Assembly: GCA_037179515.1 (NCBI GenBank)
Contig: JAXCGZ010019154.1
Location: forward strand, 1-64,000
Source of the DNA: Halocaridina rubra
Lineage: Eukaryota > Arthropoda > Malacostraca > Decapoda > Atyidae
Reading direction: 5' to 3'
Length of the DNA stretch: 64,000 nt
Below, piece after piece: positions 1 through 11,654 of the stretch. The notes beneath the pieces are model-generated. The model saw nothing but the letters and a program-made list of their open reading frames with translations, had not been told where the DNA came from and made no database searches. Position 1 is the first letter of the stretch; each line of letters opens with the position of its first letter. The translations under genes were made by a program, and so were the position numbers.

Positions 1-242
1 CTGTGACGTTGCAGGTCTCCTGCGTGGTGGTCTTAGTCAAGATCGGCCGAGGGCGGGACGAGGAAGCCGGGCTGGAAAGATTAGCGGATGGGCCCAGTCC
101 TTGTCCTTATTGTCTTGCCTATCCGAGTAACGGAGATATGGCAACAAACCTGGGCCTGCAGCAAGGACAGCGAGGGAGTGAAAAAAATAGAATCCCCGAG
201 GGAAACCGTGGAATCGCACCTAGCAAGAATTCATGAGCAAGG
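1..242. other. Unassigned, relatively GC-rich stretch
   Basis: The first 242 bases have higher GC than the AT-rich DNA that follows. Short open frames occur on both strands but overlap one another and show no recognisable motif. It may be the edge of an element continuing outside the window. No function is assigned. Confidence 0.3.
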
Positions 243-367
243 GACAGAGAAAACGAAAGTCGTCCTAGACAGAGAAAACGAAAGTCGTCCTAGACAGAGA
301 AATTAAAAGTCGTCCTAGACAGAGAAATTAAAAGTCGTCCTAGACAGAGAAATTAAAAGTCGTCCTA
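243..367. repeat. Short tandem repeat, 5 x 25 bp
   Basis: Five consecutive 25 bp units begin GACAGAGAAA and end GTCGTCCTA. The first two units carry ACG where the last three carry TTA, so the array has two sub-variants and probably grew by local duplication of the later type. It directly follows the GC-rich stretch. Confidence 0.9.
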
Positions 368-809
368 GAAAGAGAGAACAGTCCTAAAAAATAAAAGTTT
401 TAAACTACTTAAAAAAAAACCATGTAATCTTGATGAAATCCCAGAAACAAGGAGATCCCCATACATGTCATAACTGTCGTGAAAAGAAACACAGAAATAT
501 TTTAAAACATTTTAATAATACCTTTAGAAGCCACGTAAACGAGAAAGAAAAATAATCCCTATACATGTCCAAACTTTAGTGAAGAGAGAAAGAAGGGTAT
601 TTAAGAATCCCTTATTAGTTAACTAAAGTTACCCCCGTATTAGAACTGAAAAAAATGGGAAAGAAAATGTCCCCACCGTCTTTGTCCACTGTGCTAAACG
701 ACAGAATATTTTTATTTTTATTTTTATTTTTTTTGTTTTACTAGCTTTAAGATAATTTTAAGCGAAAACTCAGAGTCTCCCTTAGATATAGTTTCGAATA
801 AGTGCCACT
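368..809. other. AT-rich stretch, nothing recognised
   Basis: AT-rich sequence with homopolymer T runs near 715-740. I see no open frame, repeat boundary or known element in it. Confidence 0.4.
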
Positions 810-1171
810 GATAAATTGTATGATTTGAACTAAGATTAATAAGTTGTTTTTCTGCTTAAATAATATTAGTGTTTTGTTTTAGCATTATTATTATTTGAAT
901 TATGATTTAATCTTTGTGTCCATTAAGTTCTCCTATCCATTGGTCTCTGAATAGTAATATAATATGAAAGTAACAAATGTTTTGTTTGAGGATAAATTGT
1001 ATGATTTGCACTAAGATTAATAAGTTGTTTTTCTGCTTAAATAATATTAGTGTTTTGTTTTAGCATCATTATTATTTGAATTATGATTTAATCTTTAGGT
1101 TCATTAAGTTTTTATATTAATTGGTCTCTGAATAGTAATTGCATATCAAGATAGTAAATGTTTCGACTTTA
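810..1171. repeat. Tandem duplication, two units of about 181 bp
   Basis: The sequence GATAAATTGTATGATTTG starts at 810 and again at 991. Each is followed by the same TAAGATTAATAAGTTG, TCTGCTTAAATAATATTAG and TTGGTCTCTGAATAGTAAT blocks with few differences. It is non-coding and AT-rich. Probably a simple duplication; too few units to call a satellite. Confidence 0.85.
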
Positions 1172-1593
1172 CACACAGTAAAACATGTTTTGTTTCAGGA
1201 GTAGTTTTAAGGCCAAATTTTAAAATAAATTAATGCCCATAGTAACAATAAGAGTAGAAATTATAAGATAAGGTTTCTTATAGAAATTACTATTGATGTT
1301 ATGGTCTATTGCATTTTACATGTTTATACATGCTAATACTCTACTTAATTGTTTGCTAATGTTCTAAATGAGTCATAATTCTACTGTAATTAACTCAATT
1401 TTGTCTTTTAAAGAAACGAGAGAAGTAGATGAATTAATGTTTTGATTTAAACTGACTTTTGATCTTAATTAATGTTTGATATTAGTTACACACTGAAATT
1501 ATACTATATATATTATATTTGTATAATTTGTTTAGGGTTCATAGAAATAGGATTTCTTAGATGATAGCTTAAATAATTCGGCCCCATTTCTAT
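1172..1593. other. AT-rich stretch, nothing recognised
   Basis: Continues the AT-rich sequence after the 181 bp duplication. No open frame of interest and no element ends were recognised. Confidence 0.4.
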
Positions 1594-2245
1594 TGTAAAC
1601 TAATGTTAGCTAGGATATGTCCAAGAGCTCCCGGAAAATTAGCCCATGCTTCGACTGAAATAAGAGATATTTCAGTTTTGGTTGGGAGGGATGTCGTATG
1701 ACTTCCGTCATGCTGAAGCCAGTCCGTCATGCTGAAGCCAGAATCTGAAACTTGTAACAAATCTTGAGGGGTAACGGTTGGTCGAGGGCACAGATATTTT
1801 ATTACAATGTTTGTAGAAAGTGTCAAGGAGATATATGACCGGAACCATGAGACTTAGGAGAGGGTAGGAAAGGCCAGGAAGTTAGCCATTTCCTGAACCA
1901 CAAGAAACACAAACATGTGGCCCGTACTTAAGTACATGCCCTGGAGAGATGCCCAATAGCTCCTCCCCGGAAGTAGGTGGGACTCCACTTCGAACCTGGC
2001 GTTGATTTGCAGGACTAGATGTCACTTGATTTCATTGGCAGGATTGGATGTCAAGCCACGCCCTGCCCCTGGGGGTATTTCAAGAACCACCCAGGGCAGA
2101 CACAGTTAGTTAGAGTTAGAGACCGGGCCTTGCCAGCAGCAGAGTTAACACAGTACAGCTGAGTTAGCCTCCCCCTCTTGGGGGTAGGACTCAGGGATTA
2201 GTCGTGACAGGAACTGTAGTAATAGGAGCTCTGAGTACATAGATG
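1594..2245 (+). other. LTR-like block, possible solo LTR
   Basis: A compositionally distinct block with promoter-like organisation on the plus strand. A GGGGGTATTTCAAG motif near 2070 is followed ~35 bp later by an initiator-like CAGTTAGTTAGAG segment, and AATAAA lies at about 2253. This order (TATA-like box, initiator, polyadenylation signal) is typical of retrotransposon LTRs. No second copy, primer-binding site or target duplication was found, so the call is inference. A local ~20 bp direct repeat (GTCATGCTGAAGCCAG) occurs near 1707-1740. Confidence 0.25.
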
Positions 2246-2374
2246 TTAAAATAAGAATAAACTATGAATAAGAAGATGTCTTTCACCAACCACGCTACCA
2301 TAATTATAAGTATATATACGTAGGAGGAAATACCCTACGTCAGTGGTGACACTCGGTGGGATAATCAAAATCCC

Positions 2375-2500
2375 TACGTCAATGCAGTGGGCAACAGTCA
2401 TACAGTACACTGGGACATGCATGGTGGCCTTGAGCAAGTAACTTATGCGGTAGAAGAGGAGGAGGACGCTGGAGAACGAACCTCTATTTGCAAATGTAAA
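2375..2500 (+). mobile_element. MITE-derived block (Tigger family B 5' region)
   Basis: GTGGGCAACAGTCATACAGT, GGTGGCC, then GCGGTAGAAGAGGAGGAGG and GAACGAACCTCTATTTGCAAA match the right arm of the palindrome near 14450-14560 and sequence at 8395-8465 (inverted). It belongs to the dispersed repeat also found inside the MITE at 30979-33428, and is fused directly to a LINE 3' fragment here as at the other sites. Confidence 0.65.
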
Positions 2501-2985
2501 CAAAGATAAAATAAAAATTATAAATAACCAAAGCAAGACTAAAAAAACTAAAAAAAAAAAATTAATTACGCAATGCCTAAATCTACCATATGACAGATTA
2601 AAAAAAACTTAATCTACATTCTCTAGAGAGATGCAGAGTTAGGGGTGATATGATTGAGGTGTATAAATGGTTTAAAGGGATTAACAAGGGTGATATTCAT
2701 GATCAAACCAGAACTCGTAATGGGTAATGGATTTAAGCTTGATAAAGTAAGGTTCAGAAGGGAAATTGGTGAAAATTGGCTTGGTAATACCGTAGAGTAG
2801 CTGAGGCATGGAACAGGATTCCTAGTAGGATAATAAATGCCAATACCTTAGACACCTTCAAATGTAGATTAGATAGACATATGACAGAGGTAGGGTTGGT
2901 GTATATATAATGTATAATGATGATGATCTTTTCTTATCGTAATCCACTTTGTACTCGTGGAAGAAGCGTCCGCGGGTGCTTATTT
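2501..2985 (+). pseudogene. LINE 3' fragment, C-terminal RT tail (family C, copy 1)
   Basis: Plus-strand remnant of the last ~140 codons of a non-LTR retrotransposon ORF2. Readable pieces are LPYDRLKK, then RGDMIEVYKWFKG, then an EAWNRIPSRIINANTLDTFK-type terminus, the usual C-terminal pattern of CR1/L2-like LINEs downstream of the RT domain. Frames are broken by small indels. The 3' end is GAAGAAGCGTCCGCGGGTGC followed by an A-rich/TA tail. Other copies with the same 5' junction to MITE sequence lie at 7873-8375 (minus), 13582-13690 (minus, partial) and 14565-15045 (plus). Confidence 0.75.
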
Positions 2986-2988
2986 ACA

Positions 2989-3167
<179 letters not shown>

Positions 3168-3259
3168 TGTTCCCTCGCTATATCACAGTTCACCTAAAGA
3201 ATTCAGTACATCGCGGTTTTATTTGGCGGCTTTTTTTTTCTGGGTATATGCGAGAATAT

Positions 3260-3870
3260 TAAAATGTCAAAAAATTTAAATTTTCAGTATTTTCATTATT
3301 TTATTGATAATAAATTTGTTTCCATTATTTTACAGATAAAAAAAAATATATCCCACCATTAAAATAATAAATAAGTAAATAAATAGTAAAAAACAAATTC
3401 ATACATGTAACTCTGCACCATAGAAAGTACGTTTCGCAATATGCAAAGGGTAGCACCTAGGTGAGATAGCACATATTAAAATTTCCAGTATCTTCATTAT
3501 TTTATTAATAAAAAAAAATATTTCCTAGCCTCAGGATAATAAAGCAGTAAAAAATAGCAAACAAAAATAAATCTAAACATGCAACTCACAGTATTGCACA
3601 ATGTAAAATACGATTCCGGTAACGGCGTTTCGGAAAACGAAAAGTCCCACCTACGTGAGATAGTACATATTAAAATTTCCAGTATTTTTATTATTTTATC
3701 GATAAAAAAGTATTTCCTAGCCTAAGAATAATAAAACAGTAAAAAAATAGTAAAAAACATGAATTTAAACATGTAACTCACAGTATTGGACCATGTAAAA
3801 TATTGTACAATAGCGTACACTGTATTGGCGTCTTGGAAAACGCAAAGGGTCGCATATACGTGAGATAGTT
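3260..3870. repeat. Left (5') subterminal minisatellite of Tigger copy 1, ~3 units of ~190 bp
   Basis: Repeated blocks contain AAAATTTCCAGTATTTTTAT, TTTCCTAGCCTAAGAATAAT, AAAACAGTAAAAAATAG and a CGTGAGATAGT segment, spaced ~190 bp apart. Copy 2 has about four of these units (19440-20130, inverted) and copy 3 has one (25260-25450). Confidence 0.8.
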
Positions 3871-4452
3871 CATGGGATGCTATTGGCTGAAAGGGTGGAA
3901 GACGACGAATCAGAGAAGTGCTTTTCTGTGTTTTGTATCATGGGGTCTGATTGGCTTTTTGATTGAAGCTTCATTCTCCCAGCGTCTTCCATTGTCTCGC
4001 TTCACCAGTTTAGTCTAACTCACGTGTGTGCCATTCACGTTGTACTTCTTAATACGTTGAGCTTGTGATTTTTTTACTTTCTAGGTTTGGGTGGATTGAT
4101 GGAATAAGGAGAGCCCATGATAGGAGGATGGATGTGAGGGAAGCAAGTGAGCGTGCTAGGAATAGGAATGAGTGGCATCTGCTGTTACTACAGCGCTGCA
4201 TCTCACAGAGGTGGCCATGTGGTAGGGGCAGTAGGAGACTTGGCATTTATGAAGCGACACAGGTAGTGGAAGAGCCGGGAGAATGGGCTGTGGCATGGCA
4301 TTTCAGCAGTGCCATCTGAACGGTCGCCAGCTCCCTCGTCATTGCCAATAGAGCAAAGTAATTCCCTTATTGTTTCTTTTTTTCTCTTTCTTTTTTTTTG
4401 TATGTCGGCTACCCCCCAATTGGGGGAGACAACCAACGTAAATAGAATAGCA

Positions 4453-6147
4453 ATGCCTCTCAAGCAACTACGGCTTCTGGTAGTAAGCCTAAGCGGCAAA
4501 GGAACATGTTGACCATACCTGAAAAGGTAAAACTGTTAGATATGCTGAAGGAAGGAAGAAGGTTCGCGGATGTCGGCCGCCAATTCAGCTTCAACGAATC
4601 TACTGTTCGATACATCAAAAAGGACGAGGCAAATATCAGGAAAACAGCGACTATGTCATTTGGTAAAACAGCGAAGAGGGTCGTAACACCCCGCAATAAG
4701 ATCATAGTGAGGATGGAATCTGCTTTGGCCTGTGGATTACTGATATCAGTTTAGACTCCAATATCATACAAACAAAGGCGAAGAAGCTGTACAAGACATT
4801 CGCTACAAACGAACCCGACGACTATAGTGGCGTCTGTGAGGAGGAGGAGAGAGAAGAAGCTATCGACAACCCACAACCAGGACCCTCCAGCAATTCTCCA
4901 CAGAGGAAACAATCATTCGTGGCAAGTAAGAGATGGTTCGCCAAATTTCAAAAACGCTTTGGCCTAAAGAGCGATTCGGTGCATGGCGAAGCTGCCTCTG
5001 CAGATACAGTTGCAGCTGAAGATTATGTGAAAAATAACTTCAAGAAAATTATCGAGGAAGGCGAATATGCTCCTGAGCAAATCTTTAACATGGATGAGAC
5101 TGGCTTATTTTGGAAGAGAAAAAAAACGCGTTACCCTCGTCATGTGCGGGCTTCATGATAAAGCCCGGGCTTATCTACAAGTCTAAGAACCCTAGGGCTT
5201 TGAAGAATAATAATAAGAATCTGCTGCCAGTGTATTGGATGCATAACCCTAAGGCCTGAATCACGAAAAGCCTCACATCAGACTAGTTTTATCAATGCTT
5301 TTTCCCTCAGGTCAGAGTTTAGCTTGCGGAGAAGGCCCTTGAATTTAAGGTTCTTCTTTTGATGGATAATGCTGGTGGCTACGCAACTGATCTCGAATAC
5401 GACAGTGTTCAAGTAGAGTTCCTGCCATTGAACAGGACGTCACTGATTCAGGCTATGGATCAAGGCGTTATTCGTGCGTTCAAGGCCCTCTACACACGAA
5501 ATGCCCTGGCAAAACTGGTTGAATCCATGGATGCGGACTAAGAATTCGCACTGAAGACTTACTGGTGTAACTACACGATTGCTAAATGTCTTCAAAATAT
5601 TCAGCATGCAATCAAAGAGATGAAGCCAGCCACAATCAATGCCAGTTGGAAGAAATTGTGGCCCGAAGTCATCTACGACTACAAGGGATTCGCTCCTGAC
5701 GAACTCCATAACTCGGCAGTTGCGAAAGCTGTGAAGTTGGCAGCATTTCTAGGAGGAGAAGGCTTTGAAGAAATGACTCATGAAGACGTAAATGAACTGA
5801 TCGACTGCCACTCGCAGCATTTGACTGATGAAGACTTGTAGGAAATGACAAAATCAGCGAGCGAAGAAAAACAACAACCAGAGGAAACGCACGAAGAAAT
5901 TGAAGAACCTGGCCTTACACTCGAACGTCTGGCAGCCATGTATGAACATGTGAAAGCAGTCCAACAACTCTCGCAGGAACAAGACGATAATATGGTTTGT
6001 TCGGCGACCTTCTGCAATCTTCTCGACGATGCCATGACCCCATACAAGACCATCTTCCAACAAAAGAAGAAACGGCAACAGCAACTCCATTACCATGTTC
6101 TACTCTCGCGAAAAGCAGCCGTAAAGCTTTTATTGGCTGCAAAATAA
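4453..6147 (+). pseudogene. Tigger-like (DDE_1) transposase, copy 1, disrupted
   Basis: A degraded cut-and-paste transposase of the pogo/Tigger branch of Tc1/mariner. Such proteins bind the TIRs through N-terminal CENP-B-type helix-turn-helix domains and cut DNA with a DDE/DDD triad. Visible order: an N-terminal HTH segment (LLDMLKEGRRFADVGRQF, RYIKKDEANIR); an acidic linker with PQPGPSS; FAKFQKRFGLK; first catalytic Asp in NMDETGLFWK; second in LLMDNAGGYA; third in AMDQGVIRAFKALY; and a C-terminal LTLERLAAMYEH block ending in a Lys-rich tail. The start is out of frame after ATG 4453, CRKKN-type residues are lost near 4740, ~60 bp is missing after the first Asp (~5115), and stop codons occur at ~5156, 5257, 5539 and 5839. 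Not functional as it stands. Confidence 0.9.
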
Positions 6148-6214
6148 TTTCCTCAGGAATCTATACACGTCATCATTACCTCATTCACAGTAAGTTAACC
6201 TATCACATTCATAT

Positions 6215-7760
6215 AAATTAACGCTTGCACGCTGTTATTAATAAAGTAAAGGGTGGTTTTTAACAGTGCAGGGAGGGTTTATGCAGTAAAGGTAAAAATA
6301 AATGTAAAATACCTATGTATATAAGTATGTACAGTGATTCCCCGCTGGATCACGTTTCTTGGTTCACGTTTTCACTGTACCACTATTTTTGGGGGGCAAA
6401 AATAATTGTAAAATACCTATGTACATGAGTACGTCATGTAATTACCACTTCATTCACCGTAATTTTATCTATCACTTTCATATAAATTTACGTTGCATGC
6501 TGTTATTTATGAAGTAAAGGATGGTTTTTTAACAGTACAGGGAGGGTTTATACAGTGTAAACGCAAAAATAATTGTAAAATACCTATATACATGAGTATG
6601 TCATGTAATTACCACTTCATTCACCGTAATTTTATCTACCACTTTCATGTAAATTTACGTTGCTTGCTGTTATTTATAATGTAAAGTGTGTTTTTTAACA
6701 GTGCAGGGAGGGTTTATACAGTACGTAAACGTAAAAATAATTGTAAAATACCTAAGTACATGAGAATGTCCTGTAATTACCACTTCATTCACCGTAATTT
6801 TATCTATCACTTTCATGTAAATTTACGTTGCTTGCTGTTATTTATAATGTAAAGGGTGTTTTTTTAACAGTGCAGGGAAGGTTTATACAGCACGTAAACG
6901 TAAAAATAATTGTAAATACCTATATACATGAGTATGTCATGTACTTACCACTTAATTCACCGTAATTTTCTCTATCACTTTCATGTAAATTTACGTTGCT
7001 TGCTGTTATTTATAATGTAAAGGGTGTTTTTTTAACAGTGCAAGGAGGGTTTATACAGTACGTAAATGTAAAAATAATTGTAAATACCTATGTACATGAG
7101 TATGTCATGTAATTACCACTTCATTCACCGTAATTTTATCTACCACTTCCATATAAATTTACGTTGCATGCTGTTATTTATGAAGTAAAGGGGGGTTTGT
7201 TAACAGTACAGGGAGGGTTTATACAGTGTAAACGTAAAAATAATTGTAAAATACCTATGTACATGAGTATGTCATGTAATTACCACTTCATTCACCGTAA
7301 TTTTATCTATCACTTTCATGTAAATTTACGTTGCTTGCTGTTATTTATAATGTAAAGGGTGTTTTTTTAACAGTGCATGGAGGGTTTATACAGTACGCAA
7401 ACGTAAAAATAATTGTAAATACCTATGTACATCAGTATGTCATGTAATTACCACTTCATTCACCGTAATTTTATCTATCACTTTCATGTAAATTTACGTT
7501 GCTTGCTGTTATTTATAATGTAAAGGGTGTGTTTTTAACAGTGCAGGGAGGGTTTATACAGTACGTAAACGTAAAAATAATTGTAAACTACCTATGTACA
7601 TGAGTATGTCATGTAATTACCACTTCATTCACCGTAATTTTATCTATTACTTTCTTATAAATTTACGTTGCATGCTGTTATTTATGAAGTAGAGGGTGGT
7701 TTGTTAACAGTACAGGGAGGGTTTATACAGTGTAAATGTAAAAATAAATTAAAATATCTA
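6215..7760. repeat. Right (3') subterminal minisatellite of Tigger copy 1, ~9 units of ~167 bp
   Basis: The block GCAGGGAGGGTTTATACAGT recurs about nine times (near 6268, 6539, 6704, 6869, 7045, 7208, 7376, 7544, 7710), with CACTTCATTCACCGTAATTT and TAAATTTACGTTGC between. Two unit types alternate: GCATGCTGTTATTTATGAAG and GCTTGCTGTTATTTATAATG. The array lies between the transposase stop and the right TIR, so it is part of the element and not flanking DNA. Confidence 0.92.
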
Positions 7761-7872
7761 TGTATATGTAGGCTGATGCTACTCCGCAGTTTTCCTGGTT
7801 CGCGCCGGGTCCCGGAACTGAACTACCGCGATAAGGGGGGGAACACTGTATCTATACATATATATATAGTGT

Positions 7873-8375
7873 AAATAAGCGACCGCGGACGCTTCTTCCA
7901 CGAGTACAAAGTGGATTAAGAAAAGAAAAGATCATCATCATTATACATTATATATACACCAACCCTACCTCTGTCATATGTCTATCTAATCTACATTTGA
8001 AGGTGTCTAAGGTATTGGCATTTATTATCCTACTAGGAATCCTGTTCCATGCATCAGCTACTCTACGGTATTACCAAGCCAATTTTCACCAATTTCCCTT
8101 CTGAACCTAAATTTATCAAGATTAAATCCATTAACCATTACGAGTTCTGGTTTGATCATGAATTTTTAAAACTTTATTAATACCACCCTTGTCAATCCCT
8201 TTAAACCATTTATACACCTCAATCATATCCCCCCTAACTCTGCGCCTTTCTAGAGAATGTAGATTAAGTTTTTTAAATCTGTCATATGGTAGATTTAGGC
8301 ATTGCAAAATTAATATTTTTTTTCGTTTTTTAGTCTTGCTTCGTTATTTATAATTTTTATTTTATCTTTGTTTAC
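7873..8375 (-). pseudogene. LINE 3' fragment (family C, copy 2)
   Basis: Inverted copy of the fragment at 2501-2985. CGCGGACGCTTCTTCCACGAG marks its 3' end at the left, and the reverse complement reads through the same RIINANTLDTFK and RGDMIEVYKWFKG segments, with frame damage. It is again joined at its 5' side (right) to MITE-derived sequence at 8380, the same junction as in the other copies. Confidence 0.75.
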
Positions 8376-8775
8376 ATTTGCATCCTCCTCCTCTTCTACC
8401 GCATAAGTTACTTGCTCACGGCCACCATGCATGTCCCAGTGTACTGTATGACTGTTGCCCACTGCATAATAGAGTACAGTACAGTAATGTATGTTAATTT
8501 CTAGCTGTAAAGTGAATATGAATATCTTTTCTATACTCTTAAAAATAGATACAGGGCTTTCTGCTTTGCTATGTAGTAATAAAATATGCTTTTTACTTAT
8601 CTTATATCTTTGGCATGGTGTGTCTATGTAAAGTTTGGAACGTATCTATGCCCTTTATCATTGTTTCCTATGGAAAATGACTAGTTTTTTCACGCGATTT
8701 TCCATTTACCCAACACTTCTAAGAACCTATCTAGGTGTTATTCCGAAAACTAGGTGTATATGCTATTTTAGAGCA
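8376..8775 (-). mobile_element. MITE-derived block (Tigger family B)
   Basis: Matches the left arm of the 14.1 kb palindrome (GCATAAGTTACTTGCTCACG, CTTTCTGCTTTGCTATGTAG, TTTCCTATGGAAAATGACT, CACTTCTAAGAACCTATCTA) and, inverted, 31200-31560 of the family B MITE. No TIR was recognised at either side, so it is a fragment. Confidence 0.7.
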
Positions 8776-9944
8776 CGAGGATGCAAACATTTTGCCGTCT
8801 CCGTATCAGCTGTTGCACCCTCGCACGCTATTTCCCTGATGATATTATATAGAAAGTTTGTATGCTGTTAGTTCTTAATGCTTTTTTTTAAATTTTCTTC
8901 ATAATATTTGATCGCATTAAGCGGTAAAAGAGGAGGAGGATGCAGGAGAACAAACCTCTAACCAAAACGCTTTGCCGCTTCTGTATCAGCTCATGCTTAT
9001 CGCTATTCAGGTACAATATCTTACTCATAAAATATTTATTTACTCACCCTATTTGGGGTTTATCTAATTTTCAAGATTATAGAATTATTAATATTCCTTG
9101 GTTCTAAACATTATTCTATCTTCTTTACATATCGACCATACTGCACGAAATCTTAAGGTAAAAAAATTCAGCTAAGAGAAAAAGAAAACTATACAATTTG
9201 TTACAAATAAATCGTATATCATACTGTACATGGGAAACTTAAATGAAATCTATATATATTCTCTACACGCTATTTCCCTGACAATATTATATCGAAAGTT
9301 TGTTTGCTGTTCTTAATGGTTTTTTTCAATTCTCTTCATAATATTCTATCGCATCAAGTGGTAGAAGAGGAGGAGGATGTGGAAGAAAGAACCTCTACCT
9401 GCAAACGTTTTGGCGCTTCCATATCAGCTGATACACCCACGCATGCTATTTGCCTGACGATATTATATCGTAAGTTTCTTTGCTGTTTGTTCTTAAGGCT
9501 TTTTTTCAATTCTCTTCATAATATTCAATCGCATTAAGCGGTACAAGAGGAGGAGGATGCGGGCAAACGAACCTCTAACCAAAACATTTTGCCACTTCCG
9601 TATAAGCTGATGCTTATTCAGGCACAATATCTTACTCATAAATTATTTATTTACTCACCCTTTTTGAGGTTTATCTAATTTTCAAGCTTATAGTATTATT
9701 AATATTCCTTGGTTCCAAACATTATTCTATCTATTGACCATGCTGCACGAAATCTTAACGTAAACAAAGTCCGCTGAGAAAAAAACTTATACAGTTTGTT
9801 ACAAAGAAAACGTATATCGTACTGTACATGGGAAACTTAAATGAAATATATACATATTCTCTACACGCTATTTCCCTGATGATATTATATCGAAAGTTTG
9901 TTTGCTGTTTGTTCTTAATGCTTTTTTTCAATATTCATAATATT
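8776..9944. repeat. 180 bp satellite array with ~616 bp higher-order units
   Basis: Monomers contain TTTGCCG-TTCCGTATCAGCT, CACGCTATTTCCCTGA, ATTATATCGAAAGTTTG, TTCTTAATGCTTTTTTTCAA and GCGGTAGAAGAGGAGGAGG. A variant segment of ~250 bp (TTACTCATAAAATATTTATT to GGGAAACTTAAATGAAAT) is present twice, at ~9000-9250 and ~9615-9860, giving a ~616 bp higher-order spacing. The same monomers, without the variant segment, fill 31540-33165. Confidence 0.8.
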
Positions 9945-10119
9945 ATTATTAATAACGTAAAGGGTGATTTGATTTATTACTAGTGCAGGGAGGGTTTATA
10001 CAGTAAAGGTAAAAATACATATAAAATACCTATAATAAATATGGTCCTCCTACTACACGATTTTTCACCTATTGCGGCAAGTCCCGAAACCGAACCCCCG
10101 CGATAAATGAGGAAGCACT
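9945..10119 (+). mobile_element. Right-end fragment of a family A Tigger element
   Basis: Contains one subterminal repeat block (GCAGGGAGGGTTTATACAGT) followed by CACCTATTGCGG, CCGAACCCCCGCGATAAA and AAGCACTG, then TA-containing flank. It matches the right end of copy 3 (27600-27736). No left end is recognisable, so it is truncated against the satellite array. Confidence 0.7.
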
Positions 10120-10125
10120 GTACAG

Positions 10126-10128
<3 letters not shown>

Positions 10129-10215
<87 letters not shown>
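10129..10215. repeat. (TA)n microsatellite between two Tigger ends
   Basis: Uninterrupted TA run lying between the right-end fragment that stops at 10119 and the left TIR of the next element at ~10216. Confidence 0.97.
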
Positions 10216-10220
<5 letters not shown>

Positions 10221-10283
10221 ATCCCTCCCTATTTCGCGGTTCACCTATCACGGATTCACTGAATCGCGGATTTTTTTAGGAGA

Positions 10284-10502
10284 TTTTTTTTTTTTTTTTT
10301 TTAGATTGTGACACCAGGATGGGCCAAAAAATTATAAAATAAAACAGCCTTTATCAGGCTGTAAAGAGAAACAGAGATGGAGAGTGTAATGACCTGTCAG
10401 ATGTGAAGGGATTATAAAAGATGTGTAATGGATATCCAGCTCTCTGCTGGGTTTTAATATACCTCTGCATTACTTTCATGATGTCTATTCCAATAATTCT
10501 CC
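10284..10502 (-). mobile_element. SINE-like retroelement S1, poly(A) tailed
   Basis: Read on the minus strand it starts at GGAGAATTATTGGAATAGAC and runs through AGAGAGCTGGATATCCATTA, GACAGGTCATTACACTC, GCCTGATAAAGGCTG and CCTGGTGTCACAATCT to a ~19 bp poly(A) at 10284-10302. The same body recurs at 12255-12490 (plus), 13418-13581 (minus) and, 3' part only, 36015-36110 (minus). About 200 bp, non-coding, poly(A): SINE-like. No Pol III boxes were recognised, so it could instead be a LINE 3' UTR that amplified. Confidence 0.65.
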
Positions 10503-11640
10503 TTTTTTTTTTTTTTTTTAAGAGTGTGACACCGGGATAGGCAGAAACTGCCCTCATCAACAAAGGCCCGGGCACGAGAAAATACCAAGACGAAGGAAAA
10601 GAAAAAGTTAAGGGCAAGGCAGAGATGAGGTAATGTCACACAAAGGAAAACGACAGACAGAAAAAACAGTCAAAGTAAAGAGGACCCAGAGATATGGAGG
10701 ACTAGGCTCTGAGATGACGATAGATCTGCTTTTTGAAGGATGAAAGGTCATAAGAATTAGGAAAGACAGGAGGAGGAAGAGAGTTCCAGAGTCTGCAGGA
10801 AGATGGGAAGAAGCAGTCGCTGCACCGACCAATCCGCGAGCTACAAATCTCCACACAGTACCTGTGAGATGAGGCCGCTTGGCGAGTGTTACGCGGCCTC
10901 GGCAGTGGAGGAGGGATGCAACTCGCCAACTCATCAGAGCAGCGATGGAAGTAGTAGCGATAGAAAAGCGAAAGGGAAGATACCTTACGGCGAAGAGAGA
11001 GAGAATCCAGGTTAGAAGTAAGAGAAGGATCATTAATGAGTCTGACTGCCTTAGATTGAACCCTATCAAGAAGATAAGTAAAGGAAGAAGCACCCCAGAT
11101 GTGTGAGCAGTATTCTAAGCAGGGGCGGATAAGACCTTTGTAAATTTTAAGTAACTGCAAAGAGGAAAAGTAATAACGAAAACGAAACAAAACCCCCAAT
11201 TTTTTGGATGAAGATTTAGAAATTTGGATTATGTGATTCCTCCATGACAAGTTAGAGGCTATATGGATTCCTAATATATTGATAGAGTTAAGAGGGTAAA
11301 TTTCATTAGTTTCGAAGACAATAGGGTCATCAGGAGGAGAAGAAGATAAAGAGATAGCCAGAAACTGTGTCTTGGAGGCATTGAATTTAACTAAATTTTG
11401 CGTGCCCCATTCAGATACTCTCTGCAAATCGGAGTTAAGAGTAGAAGAAAGAGTGATACGAGATTGATTACGAGTAACAGATGAAGGTTGTGAAGAAAAG
11501 GCAGAGGAAAAGTGAAGGGTAGAATCATCGGCAAAGGCATGAAGAAGAGAGGAAGATGGGGACTGTAGAAGATCATTGATGAAGAGAAGGAAGAGAGTAG
11601 GTAAAAGAACAGAGCCCTGTGGAACACCACTGGACACAGA
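10503..11640 (-). pseudogene. 5'-truncated poly(A) LINE (family B), RT C-terminal half
   Basis: Codes for the distal half of a non-LTR reverse transcriptase (311 codons, stop at 10702) that would copy its own RNA at a nicked target. It opens inside the conserved GVPQGSVL motif and shows the catalytic AFADDST box, then LNSDLQRVSEWG, ILGIHIASNLSW, a thumb/connection region, and the terminal RLWNSLPPPVFPN pattern of jockey/CR1-type elements. Fingers, palm motif A and any endonuclease are missing, so this is 5' truncation, not internal decay; the frame that remains is intact. The 3' UTR ends GTGTCACACTCTT plus a T17 run (minus-strand poly(A)) at 10503-10519. Opposite-strand relative: 20733-21671. 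Confidence 0.9.
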
Positions 11641-11654
11641 GAAAGGGCTGGATG

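Noticed and set aside
6215..7760. CRISPR-like regular repeats
   Set aside because: ~167 bp units repeat over their whole length with no unique spacers, lie inside a transposon, and the genome is eukaryotic.
10608..11093. 161-codon minus-strand frame overlapping LINE family B
   Set aside because: Alternate-frame shadow of the RT C-terminal frame (10702-11637), which has the catalytic motifs.
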